Positions 50,957-62,800 of a DNA stretch of 64,000 nucleotides are shown here, one piece after another. A program made the translations under genes and the position numbers. The stretch lies in the NCBI GenBank assembly GCA_014526335.1, contig JACTAT010000037.1, forward strand, positions 10,306,952 to 10,370,951. Direction: 5' to 3'. Under the pieces are notes generated by a model. It was given only the letters and a program-made list of their open reading frames with translations. It made no database searches and was not told where the DNA came from. Source of the stretch: Chrysaora quinquecirrha. Its lineage: Eukaryota > Cnidaria > Scyphozoa > Semaeostomeae > Pelagiidae. How positions within the stretch are numbered: position 1 is the first letter of the stretch; each line of letters opens with the position of its first letter.

Positions 50957-53900
50957 CTGGAAATACAAACGAACTTTTATAGACACGGAAAATTCACTTG
51001 ATAGTCGAAAAAACGATATAAACTAAATTGATGTTCAAGATTCTCATAAATGCTGACAAGCAAAACATCTACCTTTCTATAAATTTGATTCAATATTTAT
51101 GAGTGACTAATGGAAATAAAAAACCGGGGGAGGAGTTTGTTTCCACGGGTACACGATTACTCATCCAAAACAACAGAACAATCAGATTATTTGTTGTGAG
51201 CCTGTGTGGAATTCTGTTCATTCAGGGCGAAAATAACACCGCGTTGCTAAGGGAAAATTTATAACATTACGTAATAAGGTTATTTAGTTGTTAATGAGGA
51301 AATTAGGGTCGAATTTAGGGATATTTTAACCCCCTCCCACAGATCGTTTAGAAAATTATTGGCATTGTCACGTGATCTGATGCCGATTCGAAAGTTCGAA
51401 AATCGAACATTGTCTGTCATCAATTTTGCGATTTTTGTATTAGAATTTCGAAAGGCAAGCGAGGGCAGTCTTTTCTCTTCTACGAAGCAACCTTCAAAAA
51501 GATTTTTGGCAGATCTTGAGTTTTTCAAATACAAAAAGGTGATTTAGTTAGTTAAAGCCTTTTGCCGAAGCAGAAGCCTCCATCCTTCCAAACAAAATAA
51601 CTTTTTCACAATCAATGGCACAAGCTCTGATGCTTGTGGTACACTGGAGGAAAATGGCAACAAGGCTGGTAAAAGAAGCTTGAGTGTCGCATTACTATTG
51701 AAATTTTGCTGATGTTACGAAACTCATTTCACTTCAGCGATGACTGGGGAGGGGAACTGCCTCCCCTGTGCCCCCTGGAACACCACACCCATCTTATCCA
51801 AGCACAGTAATTACATTGAAAACAGTACAAACAAAACAGGTAAAGCATTATGTTGCACCAACAAACAAATACTTTAAACAAATACTGCCAATAAAGGAAG
51901 GTTGTTCGAGAGATGAACAGGCAATTTCATTGTCTTTGAACAATAAAATCTTGACGAATCAGAGCCACACGGTAATAACGCATGCGAATAGACAAAGTGA
52001 TTTCTACCAATCAGATTTGAGATTTTCTCCCGCTGAAACCAAAGAAGTTTGGCGCATCCTACTCAAGAGCAACCAGAAGCTGCGAGAGTTTGATGTTTCT
52101 TTTCGGAGTTCTTCAGGATGGCTGGCCTTGAGGAGACAGTTTCAAACAGCAATCTTCTCCACAGGCAGAGCAGCTTGCGAGTTAAATCTTATTCTATTCC
52201 ACTGGGCCTGAGCTTCTCTATTCTGTTTTGTCGCGATAGGGCATGCGGTAGGCGGTAGGCTAGGCCCAGCCTTGGTATGACCCACTACCAAACCTCACTT
52301 CCGCATCTTATTGGGCTTATTTTTTGCTAATCTGATGACATGGCAAGTACAAATCAATGGGATTACGTTATCAATTTTGCTGCACTCTTTTATTTTAATT
52401 GACTTTAGAAATAAAATGCTTTCAATCAAGATCAAGAGAGATCATGTCAGATTTTCCTATTAATAACAGAGATACAACTTACACATTTCATTTGTAAGAA
52501 AACTTTTAAAAATATTAATCCAAGACATTTTTCTAAAAGTCAAGAAACTCTTCTTGAGCTAGCAGGTAAACTACAATCAAAGAAGCTGTCTGTGTTTTAA
52601 TTACCTATCAAACTTTTTATTGATTTTCAAACATAAAAAACAAATTGTACTTCTTATATGATTTTCTTCATTTCCTCTTTGACTTAAAAATGATACTACA
52701 TTAAGCCCACTGGGCACCCCTCAATGAGGTAATTTTAAAATGTTTGATTTTGACAAGTTAAGAAACTATGCAAGGACATTTTACTATACAAAAAGTGCCA
52801 GATGTAAGTAGCCCTACTGTTGTTGATGACCAAAATATTCTTAGGATCCTAATTACTGGGGAGTTTGAATAGGCAGTGGGACAACAACTGCATGCAGGAT
52901 CTAATTGCTGGGGTTGAAAATATGTATTTTGGGAGGTTCAGGACTTGTTTTACAAACTTTGTCATCAAACTACTGATATGCTGTCCAGACCCCAATTAAT
53001 CTCAAATTGCATGGATAAGAATGATCATTACTTCAGCTACTGATGCACTCTGCAATGATATGCCTGGTACAACTGTAGGTGAATCCAAGCATGCAGTGTA
53101 CTTTCAGTGTACTTTCAAGTCAAAAAAAGTATTAATCTATTAATATAGTAAAGTTGAATAACTTTTTTGACATCAGCTATTTTAAAAACATGAAACTGAA
53201 ATTATACTATTGTTCTATCTCATCCCCACAAGCACTGGTTAAAAGTCTCTTCCCTAGCATGGGGCATACCAATCTACCAACATGCACATCTAGGTACAAG
53301 GTACTGTAAATTCCATCCTCTCTTTTGATCTGGATATATGTCAACAATTATCAATTCTTTAATTTTTAATAGGAGTTTCATCTTAACACACAAGATAGGT
53401 AATGGACTAAATCCAGCTTTGCACCCACACACCACAGCAACAGCACACCAGCTCAGCTGCACAACAAAGGACTAGAGACTATATTTAGGCGAGTTGCGAA
53501 AAACTAGGCTTCCTGAAGCCTCATCATCGATAGAAAAATCCATACTTCTTCCTCAAATATGTGAACAACTCCCGTACAACTCAAAAACAATTTAAAAGAA
53601 AGCTGCTGATTTTCGGTCAAAAACACCATTAATTTCATTTCCACAAGCAGAAGCATTGGGCTGGACGAAACACCTTTTGGTCCCCTGTGAAAACCGACAA
53701 CAACAACAGTTTGCCTGCCCGACCTAGTGCGCATGCGAGATTACCGTGTAGTGCCAGGCCTCTTTTAGCACGGTCAAGTCACAGGCTTGTTCATCTCTCG
53801 AACAAAAGGAAGCCAATCATAAAAGATCCTAGAATAGAGAAAATAACTGTAAATGCTTGGTTTCAAGGAATTCGATTAAACATAACCAAACTGAAACAAC

Positions 53901-55059
53901 ATGTAGAAGGCGAGAACTCCCGCAAAAACTTTTGAGCTTCTCTGCGACAACCAGGGAGCTCCCTGGCAACAACCCTTTTCCATGTGCTTTTCTTTTTCCC
54001 CTTCTACAAGAGAAACTTCTTGTTCTTGGGGTTGGGACCTAAACTTTCAGCCGACAGACACAAAACCAGGCATATCAATACAAACATAAAAAGTATCATA
54101 AAAAGTAGCTACAAGAAAACAAAACATATTGAATTCAACCACGGCTTTTCAATCTACATTTAAAAGCAAGAAATGAACGAGAAATGAAGTAATTCATCAC
54201 TCACCAAGCAAATAAACAGAATCCATTTTGAGCTCAACTTCCATCAAACGTCACATCTCATCTATATGATGCAGTCTGCTGCAGGGAAGGCAATATCAGA
54301 AAGGCATTCCACGAAGCTTTCAAAAAATGCTCTTCCCTACCAGAAATCTGTGGAAAATCTCTAGAAACCTTCTGTTCACAAGTTACAACTTATTAGACAT
54401 GTTAATCACCGCTTATCATGACAAGACATCGGGCTCGGTGAATTGAGACTGAGCTCTCCAGAAACGTTGACCCAAATAAATATAAAAGGATTGTCAAAAT
54501 AAGGGGTGATTATCATGTCTAATACGGTGTCAGAAACAGCCTTGATAAGTTCGAAGATATTTACTCTAATTACAAGCTAAGCCAAAGGTGGGGTGTTCAT
54601 GTGAGAAGACTGTTGATTGGGGGAACGGATCAGCCAATCAAACGTGGCTTAGCTCTCGTCAGCCAATCAGAAATGACGAAGCAGCTGCTAAGCAAATTTT
54701 ACGATTATGTATGCGTAGGCCAATTGACACGAATTCTTTGCCTCGGCCACGTTATAACGATACCATACACGATTAAGGAGCCGGTTAAGAAACACAGATA
54801 AATGAATATAAATCCAACTGATACAATTATGCCTTTTCTCGTAAAATATAAAATAAGATACAAAATGTAGCTATGTTGAGATAGTAATTCGATAGAAAGA
54901 TGCTTGTTTACGACAAAGACTGGCGAGATCCACAGCGACTAATATGTTTATCACCCCTGAATATTGTAAAGTTTGCTGCGTAAAAATACGCTATTTTGAT
55001 TGGAAATCAGGGGGTCATGGTGTTAGAGAAACGATGATGATAGGTCCTTTAGACTTCAT
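50957..55059. other. Intergenic stretch without recognised genes
   Basis: Scattered open frames (for example 51768-52211 on + and 53504-53734 on -) show no motif, splice structure or family I recognise and are treated as chance. No clear inverted-repeat element was seen by eye. Confidence 0.45.
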
Positions 55060-55296
55060 GTGTATGTCGAGATTTTTCCTCATGTTGTGGAACTCAACAG
55101 AGAGCAGCTGAAATCATTAGGAGCTTTGTTTGTTGAAAGACAGGACACATTCACCATATTGCCAACTGGCTTTGGAAAGTCACTGATATTTCAGGCGGCG
55201 CCTCTCTTCGCAAAGAAGTTAGGCCTTGATTGTGGAGAAACCAGTGGTAGTTGTGATACTGCCTTTGTTGTCTGTGATGAAACTGTTCACATCTAA
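55060..55296 (+). pseudogene. RecQ-like DNA helicase fragment
   Basis: Encodes LNREQLKSLGALFVERQDTF and TILPTGFGKSLIFQAAPLFA, i.e. RecQ motif 0/I with Walker A PTGFGKS. After about residue 55 the frame shifts: the continuation IVEKPVVVVILPLLSVMK (motif Ia) is found in the next frame near 55230-55285, then stops. No DEAH box or later motifs follow. Such RecQ-like fragments are common as dispersed copies in cnidarian and other invertebrate genomes, possibly captured by transposons (general knowledge). A truncated, frameshifted copy. Confidence 0.75.
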
Positions 55297-56671
55297 ATAT
55301 AAACATTTTAATTGGTACATACTAATCATATCTGCAATGGTTGTATCCTAAAGTGTGCTAGTATTTTCATGGCATTGTTAAGAGTGATCAAACTGACATC
55401 AACAAATCAGAGAACTCAGGGAAATGTTTACAAAGAGCATCATGTGAATGTACACTAGGTCTAGTCAAGCACTACAAATCATCCTTTAGTTTTCTCATAT
55501 GATCTTTACCATCTGTTAAGTGATCAAACTTCAAGTTTGGAGAGCAGATTTCTGTCGAATTTCTGAAAATGTTGATGTCTGTGCCCTGGTATCTTAGTGA
55601 ATACATTTCTGGTGCAAAGATTTATCACAAGTTGCTGCATGTCACATTTTCAAAAGAGACCTTTGTGGAAAATAAAAAAGATTTCAATTGATTTCTCTGA
55701 AATAACTTTAACTTATTATCTGTTAGTTTGCACAAAATTTTCCCTCAAGAGACAATTCTCTTTTACACACAAGCCACAAAAGTCTTTGGAGTGGCATATT
55801 GCTCAAATTAAAGAAAGAATAGTACCAAGTTAGATAAAATTTTAACATTGCACCCAATTTGAGAAGTTAGGTGCAATGACAGATGGTCAATGCTGAAAAA
55901 AGTCAATACATGTAAAACAACATTATCTGAACCATGCAATCCCTGTCAGAAAAAACTGCTACAAAATTGAAATTGCTGCAAAATTATAAAACATTTTGTT
56001 TAATAAGAATAAATAAGAACTATCGTTAAAAACATTTACTATAACTTAATTATTGCATTGTGCATTGTTTTAAGCCTGACAGACAGTACCTATGTATGTT
56101 GTCAATTTTGCCTTCATCTTATTTTATTTGAAAACAATGTATTACAAAGGATGCCCTAATTGCCAACAAGTGCTTTTTCATAGTATCTTGAGTTGAATCA
56201 TATTCTGTCAAGTAGTGGTATTTGTTATTGTGCCATGAAATAAAAGAATCATAAATTAAGAGTTTAACTGTACATATACTTTCAAAAGTTAAAATGTTAT
56301 TTTAAATAGAAAACTATTGGTGATGTGGGATAATCCAAGTTTGTGTAAAATATTTGAGCGTCTTCAATGAAACAACTCGGCAACTTTTGGTGGTGCAGTG
56401 CTGACACCAAGCACTGTGTTTACAACAATAGTTTGATATTATCTAATCAACCAATTAGCATGTCTGTGTGTGATTTAAAATTTCATCTGCTACGTGCAGC
56501 TTTCATATATTTCACATCATGATGCTGTTGCGTAATTTCCTTAAGTTCAATTTCGGTCTTGTAAAGTTTTTATTAGAACATAGGGGCCCTATGGGCATGT
56601 TCAAGAACGACTCTGGTTGAATATAGCTATTTCGGTCAAATGATGAAAGATGTTCATCGGTATGCACAACG
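55297..56671. other. Intergenic, nothing recognised
   Basis: AT-rich sequence without recognisable exon, RNA gene or repeat. Confidence 0.45.
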
Positions 56672-57070
56672 ATGACGATAATGATTATGATGATAATGGT
56701 GGTGGTTATGATGATGATGTTGATGAACACGATGATCATGATGCTGGTTGGTAGGGGTGATTGTGGTTGTATGGTGGGTATGGTGGTGGTGATAGAGGTG
56801 GTTGTGGTGCTGAAGGGTGGTTGTGGTGGTTGTGATAGGGTGATCGTGGTGATGGTTGTAGGGGTAGTTGTGGTGGTGGTGATAAGGGTGGTCGAGGTGA
56901 TGGTTGTAGGGGTGGTTCCGTGGTGGTGATAGGGGTGGTCGAGGTGATGGTTGTAGGGCTGGTTGTGGTGGTGGTAGCGTTCCTTTAGATGTTGCACACC
57001 GTCAATGGTGGTGATAGTAATCATGATGATGATGATGATGATGATTATCATTATTATTATTATTATGACG
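56672..57070. repeat. GAT / GGTGGT compound microsatellite
   Basis: GAT-rich run, then a GGTGGT-TGTAGGGGT-type minisatellite of ~30-50 base units, then a second GAT/TTA run. The Thr/Ile-rich and Met/Val-rich open frames over it are artefacts. Confidence 0.93.
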
Positions 57071-58278
57071 ATTTTCATCGTGAGGATAATATTAATGATG
57101 ATTTGTTTTGAAAACTGTTTTGAAATTGCCGCTCTTTGGCAAAACTCTTTGTTAAATGTTGAGAATGCCTGAAATGTCATTTACCAAAGCAAGGTGGCAA
57201 TTTTCCAGTTCCATTTAGTAAACAAGGATGAGTCAGTTGTCACATGACCCCAGATTGACAAAAGTGCTTGCAGGCCGAATTGTGAACAACTAACCGCAAA
57301 TTGCGCATAAATGGCCGAGACAATGGCCCTAATGGCATTCTTGACAATGGCCCTATTGTTACACGTTTTCCATTGTTCAAGCGTTGGTTAGTTGGTGAGT
57401 GTGTGAGTGTGTGAGTGAGTGACATCCACCCCACACCAATGTGTTCGAAGTTCTTCGAACACAAAAAGACGCTGGATGGAAAAGGATGCAGTTGAAACGT
57501 CTGTCTGGCCACATCGCTGCTCTAAATCATCGATCCATCACCCAGCATGTCAATCCATCTGTTTGTGCCGTAATTATGATTCTTTGACAATGGTATATGT
57601 AATATCTTAAACAAATCTCTCTCAAACTCCAGCATATGTTTCAGACGAACTCCTCCTTGTACAGTCGTAGTCCAGTCAGTGGAATTGGCAAGAAGAACTT
57701 TCAAATGAGTTCAGGCGGTCTGCACAGGAACGAGGTCAGGGCGCACTGAACCAGACTCTCGTTTTTTAATTTCGAGAGTCTGGCACCCAGGGTATTACCC
57801 ATGTTAAATTAATCAAAATAGCATTAACAAATCGATAATATAGGACAACGAATGATTATAAATTTTTAAAACACAATTAATATCAAAGCAACTTACAGCA
57901 CTTGCAATGGAGGGGGGGGGGGAGAATCTTTAAAGAACCTAAGTGGCCTCTGGTGCACAGGTAGTAACCAGCGAAGAAAGGGTATCAATGGAAAAAGATG
58001 GTTAAAGAAATAGGAACAAGTACAACATTATCCCACCTTCAAGCAAGATGACCGAAGAGGGGCGAGTACGATAACAATGAGGCTGCAATTCCCGAGGGGT
58101 AAAGACTGACTACATTCTAAGACAAAAGTGAGGCAGTAACGCTGCAAAGCGACGAGAAGACGAAGCAAAAAAATACGAATTTTTTTATACTAATATTTCG
58201 CCCCGGCATTCAGGGCTTCATCAGAGTAATGAACGGATAAAATATTTTACATAGATTCAAATTTGGTGGTTGATTGTG

Positions 58279-58811
58279 ATTGGTGGAGCTCAGTTGGTGG
58301 TGTGTAGGTGACGTAATAGTGGATGAAGATGTAAGGTGAAATGAAAAGAGGCGGACAGGAAAGCACAGGATGAGATGAAATTGGACGAGAGTAAATAAAA
58401 TAGATAGAACTGGTTTGGAGAGAACATTTTATGGATATGAGTAATTAATCATTATTGATATAGTTACGCCTGTTACTAAAAATACATGATAAAAATAGAG
58501 GGTTAGCGGTCCAAAGAACAATACTTCATTGGCTTGGCTAACTCTCTTGCACCTAACGGACTTAAGTAGAACTACAGACCGCTAACCCAGTCGTTTTTCA
58601 TGTAGTTTGTAGTAACAGCGTAACTATATCAATAATGATTAATTACTCATATCCATAAAATACCCTCTCTCCAAACCAGTTCTATCTATTTTATTTACTT
58701 CCTTCCAATTTCATCTCATCCTGTGCTTTCCTGTCCGCCTCTTTTCATTTCACCTTACATCTTCATCCACTATTACGTCACCTACACACCACCAACTGAG
58801 CTCCACCAATT
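58279..58811. mobile_element. Foldback element with ~235-bp arms
   Basis: Left arm 58279-58511 and right arm 58572-58811 are inverted copies with few differences, e.g. GATGAGATGAAATTGG and its complement, TTGGTGGTGTGTAGGTGACG and its complement. The loop is about 60 bases. The right arm ends directly against the next MITE (58815). Confidence 0.85.
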
Positions 58812-58814
58812 CTT

Positions 58815-59558
58815 AGACCCCGTTTACACGGGATCGGATCCGAATGGATCCGAACCCAAAAGTATTCGGATAGGCCTTGCGTTTACACGAGACCTGATGG
58901 ATCCGTATACTTTTGGATCCGCTATCCGTATACTTTCGGGATCGCTTTCAGAAGCGATCCAGCACGGTTCTGATTCCACTGAGGTCTCGTGTAAACGGGC
59001 TGGATCGGATCCAAAAGTATCCGGAAAGGGAACGAGGTTAATAAAAATGTAAAATCGAGGGCATTTTAACATGGCAGACTGAACTCAGCTTTGTTTTCTT
59101 CGCTGTCAGACTCAAAAAAGACATATTTCTGTTCTTTCATGCTCGTCTTGGTGTTTGCAGCCTCAAATTTGAAGCAATCGCTTTTCAAAATTAAAAAATA
59201 AAATTTTACAGCATAAAATCAAGCTGAATTTGCAGTAAAATGATAACTATTGGCATAGCAACTGTGTAGAAACATCTCCTGGTTTGAACGTTTACTTAAA
59301 TATCTCAAAAGCAAGGCCCTAGCAAGGCTGGTGACTTATCTCAAGACTGTTATTTTCGAATTTCAGGTGCCATTTTAGTTGATAACACCTCTGGTGCGAA
59401 GTAAACACAAAGAAAATTTCAGCGGATCCTTTTGGATCCGATCCCGTGTAAACGCGAACAGTTTTGGATCCGATCCCGTGTAAACGCCCGTCAAAAAACG
59501 GGATCGGTCCCAAATGGATCCGATCTCTTTTGGATCCGAACTCGTGCAAACGGGGTCT
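58815..59558. mobile_element. MITE with AGACCCCGTTTACACG ends and GGATCC arrays
   Basis: AGACCCCGTTTACACG at the left and CGTGCAAACGGGGTCT at the right are inverted. Both sub-terminal regions carry many GGATCCGAT/GGATCC motifs and short GTTTACACG units; the centre (59047-59410) is AT-rich. Same family as 25953-26182. Confidence 0.8.
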
Positions 59559-59882
59559 GGGTAGGGGTTACAATAATTTAATTCTCAAGAGGACTGCATA
59601 TGCTATAGTGGAAAGGGCTGTAGGATTTGTAATAGGGAAAAAATATTAGATCAAAGAGGCTTTCGACTGAAAGGTTAACTTCTAAAGGGCATGCTTGATT
59701 ATCGCTAAGGCTAAATTATCTTGTTGGTAATCGGAATTCACTGAGAATTAATTAATTTGAGAATCAATATTATCATTTTTTAATCAGCTACAGAGTTCAA
59801 TGTTGATTGGTTCTACTATTTTGCTTGTTCTAATAAATGTATTAATGAAACAGATGTATTATAATAGAATACTTATCGTTAA

Positions 59883-62800
59883 TCAAAACTGATCGCATAA
59901 AGAGTCAGCCAAAATGCTGGAGATTCCATCCCTAGATGAGCGAATCGTGAGTCGATACATCTACGACAAAATCAAAAGAAACAGCGAGTAGTGATGAATA
60001 TGGAGAACAAAATGCAGGGGTTATGTGGCCGAATGGTCAACGAGTTCGGCTCACGATCTTAAGGTCTTGGGTTCGAATCTCGTTTGGACGACTTTCTAGA
60101 AGCAAACAGTCAACTCAGCCGTTCATCCTTCCGAGGACAGTAAATAAATACCCAGCGTGTTCCTTCTAAAACATTAGTCTGGGGGCACAAGATGCGGATC
60201 GTGGGTGATCCAGCTCTAAGTTAACTAAAAGCAAAGAATCTCGAGTACCCACAACCCTAATGACGTTATTTTTCGATTTAGATATTGGAGAATAAACATA
60301 ATCCTTGCCTTTTGGGTGAAAAATTAGGGGGGGGGGGATCACAGCAGAAAGGTTGGAGTAATTTCATCAGCCAATCAAACTTGTCTATTCTAATTTCGGG
60401 AAATCTGATTGGTGATTGGAAAGACCAAAAGTTGTCAATAAGACGAGATTTTGGGATGAAACATTTAAGAGCGAATGCATTTGGCGTTCAGTAGTTCAAC
60501 TAGTAGTACAATACCCAAATTATAAACACTAATGGAGAAAGTTTAGCAAGTGTCAACACGGGTAAAGCCTCCAAAGAAGAAAGTTTAGATCAGAGGGACA
60601 GATGGATTTTTGCAAGTGTTTGCAAATATGAATTTTTTGTTACCTTTCCTTGTTTATTTGGCTCTAACCGAATCAAGCAGCCAGCTTGAAACGCTTTAGT
60701 ATGAATAATTCCAGCCATGACAAAATTATCTGGATTAGGATCAATGTTTTCCAATAGACTTAGACCAGAACCAAGTAACTAAAATCAAAAATTGATAAAA
60801 TTATTTCAAACACATCAAATGCAGATGAGTGGGGAGGACAAGCAAACAGAATGCCTCTAGAATTCGACGCAATCGTACGTTGATCAATATTCATCATCAG
60901 TGGGCTACCACAATTAGTGGTAGCCCACTTATGATGAATATAAATCATGTGTCAGCATATGTCCAGTTCACTATATGTTCTATGCTCTGATGAAGGCTTT
61001 TAGCCGAAACACAAAGTAACACCTTGGCTGTGGAGGAGACGTGTGGCTGGAAGGACCTCGAGTTGGGCTGGCTACTTCATTGCACTGTGTAGTGCAGTAA
61101 AGTAGTCGACTGGCTTGTTGTCCAGAAGGTCACTGGTTCGAATCCCAGTCAAGGCAATTATAACAATTGTGGTAGCCCACTTATGATGAATATATATCAT
61201 GTGTCAGCATATGTCCAGTTCACTGTACATTGATCAATTTAGAGATACCCACTTCTAATGATTCGAAATTTATTCCTTCTGTAGCTAAGACAACATACGA
61301 CACCCCAGTATCAAAAACTGACATGATGAACGTTTCTAAATTCTTTAAAATTATTTTATGGGGAAGAAAAGTAAAAGGCAGATATTCCAAACCTTTGTTG
61401 ATGTTGCATCTTTATCAATCGCAAAGGCAGCTGGAAAAATTTTCTGTGTCTCTTGCCCAGGACTGAAAAAATGAAAAATTGATTCTAAAATCTGCTCTAA
61501 AATTTCTAATCATATACATACTCATTGGATGTGTAATAATTTCTAAATGGACGCGTGCGGGGACCTGTCGCTGAAAACTGCGCCTAGTAGCTACTTAGAG
61601 CATTGAATTCAAAGGAGCTATGTAATTAACTGAGTTGTTTGGAAAGCTTTTTGGTGCTGAAGTGAGAAGTGGAACTTGCGATAAAAGCCTGTCGTAGCGA
61701 AATATTATTACCGCAAAAGCCCCGTCAAGTTTGGAAGTATTCGAGGGAGGGACTTCTTAGAGAGTGAGGCTTAACTGAGATGAATGCTATCAAGACGAAT
61801 GCAAAGCAAACAAGGAAGTTTTAGCCTTAAATCATATGAATTGGTAGACAAAAGTAGTTATTAGTAGCCAGGACACAAGATTTTGAATATCAAACACATT
61901 ATCACAAAACTTTGTATTTAATTCTGTTCCCTGGCTACTGAATTGTTTATTGGCTCAAAAAAGGGGCTCCCCTTCTCTATAAAAGAAAGGAATATACGGG
62001 AATCAGGATAACAGAAAAAATCATACAGTGAAAGCTCAAAAATATAAGAACCAAGTGTCTTGGTTGATAGAAGAAATGGAGGGAGTTCAAAATAGTCTTC
62101 ACTCACCTACTCAACTGTTTCCATCTATTAAAGAAATCTTGCGAACTCATCGAAGCCCCTTGAGCAAACTTGATAAGGAAAACTGGCAATTTTAGAACAA
62201 CTCGATGTAGTGTTCCAGTTACACTGTTGAAAGATAGGAAATATAAATTAATGAAATGCGTAGAAATGAGAACACTTTGTGAGATTCTTTGCCGTCTCAA
62301 AAAAGTTCTGGAGCTAGAAAGTTTCAAAAATGATCAAAACAAGGGACCTACGCTTCCGACGATGACGACAACGACGATGATGTTGTTGATGATTGTGATG
62401 ACAATGATGATGATGATGACAATGATGGTAATAATGATGATGACGATGATTTTTATGCTGAAAATGATGAAGATGATGATTGTGATAATGATGATGATGC
62501 TGATGATTGTGATAATGACAATAACGAAAGTTACTACGACGACGAGGATGATAATTAAGTCGTTGGATCTGACGATGTGACTGACAGCCTTTAAGTGAAA
62601 TGGGAACGCAACTTCACACGTTTGCAGATGTTTAACGTTTAACTGTACCGTGTAGCTGAAAAGTTCATCCGAGTTCATCCACTTCATCAAGCAACAAAAC
62701 AAAAAACAGTATCGTGTAGAGTTCAATAGACTTACCTAAACTGAACGAAGAGGAGTGGTTGTTCCGTAAAATCACCGACACATTCAAAGTTAATTGTCTG

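Noticed and set aside
51768..52211. 147-residue plus-strand ORF as a gene
   Set aside because: No recognised motif, no repeat support, no splice context; likely chance in a longer non-coding stretch.
56512..57180. 222-residue minus-strand ORF rich in Thr/Ile
   Set aside because: It is a translation of the GAT/GGT microsatellite.
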